DNA of 15,802 nt from JBFWIL01 sp050256015 (GTDB taxonomy: Bacteria; Bacteroidota; Bacteroidia; Bacteroidales; Prolixibacteraceae), in the NCBI GenBank assembly GCA_050256015.1, contig JBFWIL010000032.1:1-15802 (forward strand), given 5' to 3'. The notes beneath the pieces are model-generated. The model made no database searches and was not told the DNA's origin. It saw only the letters and a program-made list of their open reading frames with translations. A program made the translations under genes and the position numbers. Every line of letters begins with the position of its first letter. Within the stretch, counting starts at the first letter, position 1. Below, piece by piece: positions 14,408 to 15,802 of the stretch.

Positions 14408-15802
14408 TCAAGTGGATTGAAGGATTCCGGTCAGAATAAGCTTGGCCGAAGCGATGCGCTCTACCGGCTCAAAACGCAGGCTTAATTTGCTTGCTTTTTC
14501 TTTCATCCTGCATTTCCCGGAATTTTGCTGGACATATTGCAGGATACGTGAAAAAACCGGCGATTGGTAAAAGGGAGATTGCTGTTCGGATACAAAGCAA
14601 CAGATCATTTTTTTATTTTTCAGAATGATGCGTTCCATTCCCAGCTCAATGGCCAGCCAGCGGAGACGGACCACTTCGAGCAGTTCGCTTCCGGAGGCCG
14701 GAAGCGGACCGAAACGGTCGACAAGGCCGTTTTCAAATTGCTGCAGGCTTTCTTCCGTTTCCAGCTCGTCAAGTTCCCGGTACAGCAGCATTCGTTCGGA
14801 GACGCTCCGGATGTAGGTATCGGGGAAAAGCAGTTCCATGTCGGTATCGATCTGGCAGTCGCGGACAAAAGATTCGGAAAGAGATGCTTTACCGGGATCG
14901 GGTTTGTCTTCCCTGAACAGTTCCGGGTATTCTTCCTGCTTGAGTTCCTGGATGGCTTCGTTCAGAATGTGGTGGTAGGTTTCAAAACCAATATCGGCAA
15001 TAAAGCCGCTTTGTTCTGCCCCCAGCAGGTTGCCGGCTCCGCGGATATCCAGGTCGCGCATGGCAATATCGAATCCGCTTCCCAGATCGGAGAATTCTTC
15101 AACAGCCTGCAGCCGGCGGCGGGCTTCCGTGTTAACGGCAGACAGAGGCGGGGTTAGCAGGTAACAGAATGCTTTTTTATTGGAGCGCCCCACCCTGCCG
15201 CGCAACTGGTGCAGGTCGCTCAGTCCGAAATTCTCCGCATGGTTGATGATGATGGTGTTGGCATTGGGAATGTCAAGTCCAGATTCTATGATCGTTGTGG
15301 CGATCAGCACATCGAATTCGCCCCGGATGAACCCGAGCATGATTCTTTCCAGTTTTTTCCCTTCCATTTGTCCGTGGGCAACCATGGTGCGGGCCCCGGG
15401 AAGGATCCTGTTTATGGTTTCTTCTACCGCATAAATGTTTTGGACCCGGTTGTGTACAAAAAAGACCTGTCCGCTGCGGGCCAGTTCGTAGCTGATGGCT
15501 TCGCGGACTATTTCTTCGTTGAACCCGTGCAGTTCGGTGATAATGGGAAAGCGGTTGGGGGGTGGTGTTTGGATGATTGACAGATCGCGGGCACCCATCA
15601 GGGAAAACTGCAGGGTCCGTGGAATGGGGGTGGCGGTGAGCGTGAGCGTGTCGACGTTAACCTTGAGTTGTTTCAGCTTTTCCTTGACCGAAACGCCGAA
15701 TTTTTGCTCTTCATCCACAATCAGCAGTCCGAGGTCCTTGAATTTTACATCTTTCCCGATAAGTCGGTGTGTCCCGATCAGGAGGTCAATGCGTCCTTCC
15801 CG
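14408..15802 (-). CDS. mfd: Transcription-repair coupling factor Mfd, C-terminal part
   Basis: Mfd displaces RNA polymerase stalled at DNA lesions and recruits UvrA. The frame is open to the right window edge (residues REGRIDLLIGTHRLIG at the edge), so 464 C-terminal residues of an expected roughly 1100 are present. The helicase motif II DEEQ is at residues 30-33 of this fragment. LTATPIPRTL (motif III), TTIIESGLDIPNANT (motif V) and QLRGRVGRS (motif VI) follow, as does the Mfd/RecG TRG-like region GAGNLLGAEQSGFI. The remaining about 180 residues are the C-terminal regulatory TRCF domain, and this distinguishes Mfd from RecG. The protein ends normally. Downstream genes on the same strand may be cotranscribed. 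Confidence 0.96.
   Translation of the reverse strand, partial: REGRIDLLIGTHRLIGKDVKFKDLGLLIVDEEQKFGVSVKEKLKQLKVNVDTLTLTATPIPRTLQFSLMGARDLSIIQTPPPNRFPIITELHGFNEEIVREAISYELARSGQVFFVHNRVQNIYAVEETINRILPGARTMVAHGQMEGKKLERIMLGFIRGEFDVLIATTIIESGLDIPNANTIIINHAENFGLSDLHQLRGRVGRSNKKAFCYLLTPPLSAVNTEARRRLQAVEEFSDLGSGFDIAMRDLDIRGAGNLLGAEQSGFIADIGFETYHHILNEAIQELKQEEYPELFREDKPDPGKASLSESFVRDCQIDTDMELLFPDTYIRSVSERMLLYRELDELETEESLQQFENGLVDRFGPLPASGSELLEVVRLRWLAIELGMERIILKNKKMICCFVSEQQSPFYQSPVFSRILQYVQQNSGKCRMKEKASKLSLRFEPVERIASAKLILTGILQST

Overview
The window reads as chromosomal DNA of a Bacteroidota bacterium, most likely Bacteroidales. The evidence is an orphan TonB-dependent receptor of the OMP_b-brl_3 type with a carboxypeptidase-regulatory-like N-terminal domain, a Tat-exported Gfo/Idh/MocA oxidoreductase, a lipoprotein TIM-barrel sugar isomerase-like protein, a DUF4922-type protein, weak or absent Shine-Dalgarno sequences, and promoter-like matches to the Bacteroidota -33 TTTG / -7 TAnnTTTG pattern. 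No mobile element, tRNA, rRNA or CRISPR array was seen, and no gene-free stretch exceeds about 240 bases.

Layout. Positions 1-1632 (+) carry a queuosine-precursor block: a YhhQ-type transporter (5' end outside the window), queC and queF. queC is broken. The protein ends after the PLMW region, but the expected C-terminal zinc-site sequence (CPAC-KLRKNGLESYL) lies immediately downstream in another frame, so about 85 nt appear to be missing. A plsC-type acyltransferase follows (1682-2455) and converges with, and overlaps by 62 nt, a Tat-exported oxidoreductase on the minus strand (2394-3899). A 238-nt gap then holds a likely promoter for that oxidoreductase and a short plus-strand remnant resembling a peroxiredoxin. 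The TonB-type receptor (4138-6612, minus) is divergent from a lipoprotein TIM-barrel protein (6776-7651, plus) that has a good Bacteroidota promoter.

Positions 7679-15802 (all minus strand) form a tight same-strand run, in transcription order: mfd (3' part only), a secreted GHL10 glycoside hydrolase, a large fusion of a family-2 glycosyltransferase with a GalT/Ap4A-phosphorylase-like DUF4922 domain, a SpoIID/LytB-type protein without signal peptide (ATGA overlap with the fusion gene), and an AmpG-like MFS transporter. Characterised GHL10 (E. coli DigH) and SpoIID enzymes both act on peptide-free ('denuded') peptidoglycan glycan strands, and AmpG imports anhydromuropeptides. The inferred role of this run is therefore processing, import and possibly nucleotide-linked re-use of peptidoglycan-derived sugars. 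The fusion protein is the least understood part and the best candidate for new biochemistry.

The queuosine block suggests a shift from synthesis to salvage: transporter and QueF look usable while QueC does not. The oxidoreductase and TIM-barrel families recur together in 3-keto-glycoside catabolism, which is a weaker, contextual inference here.
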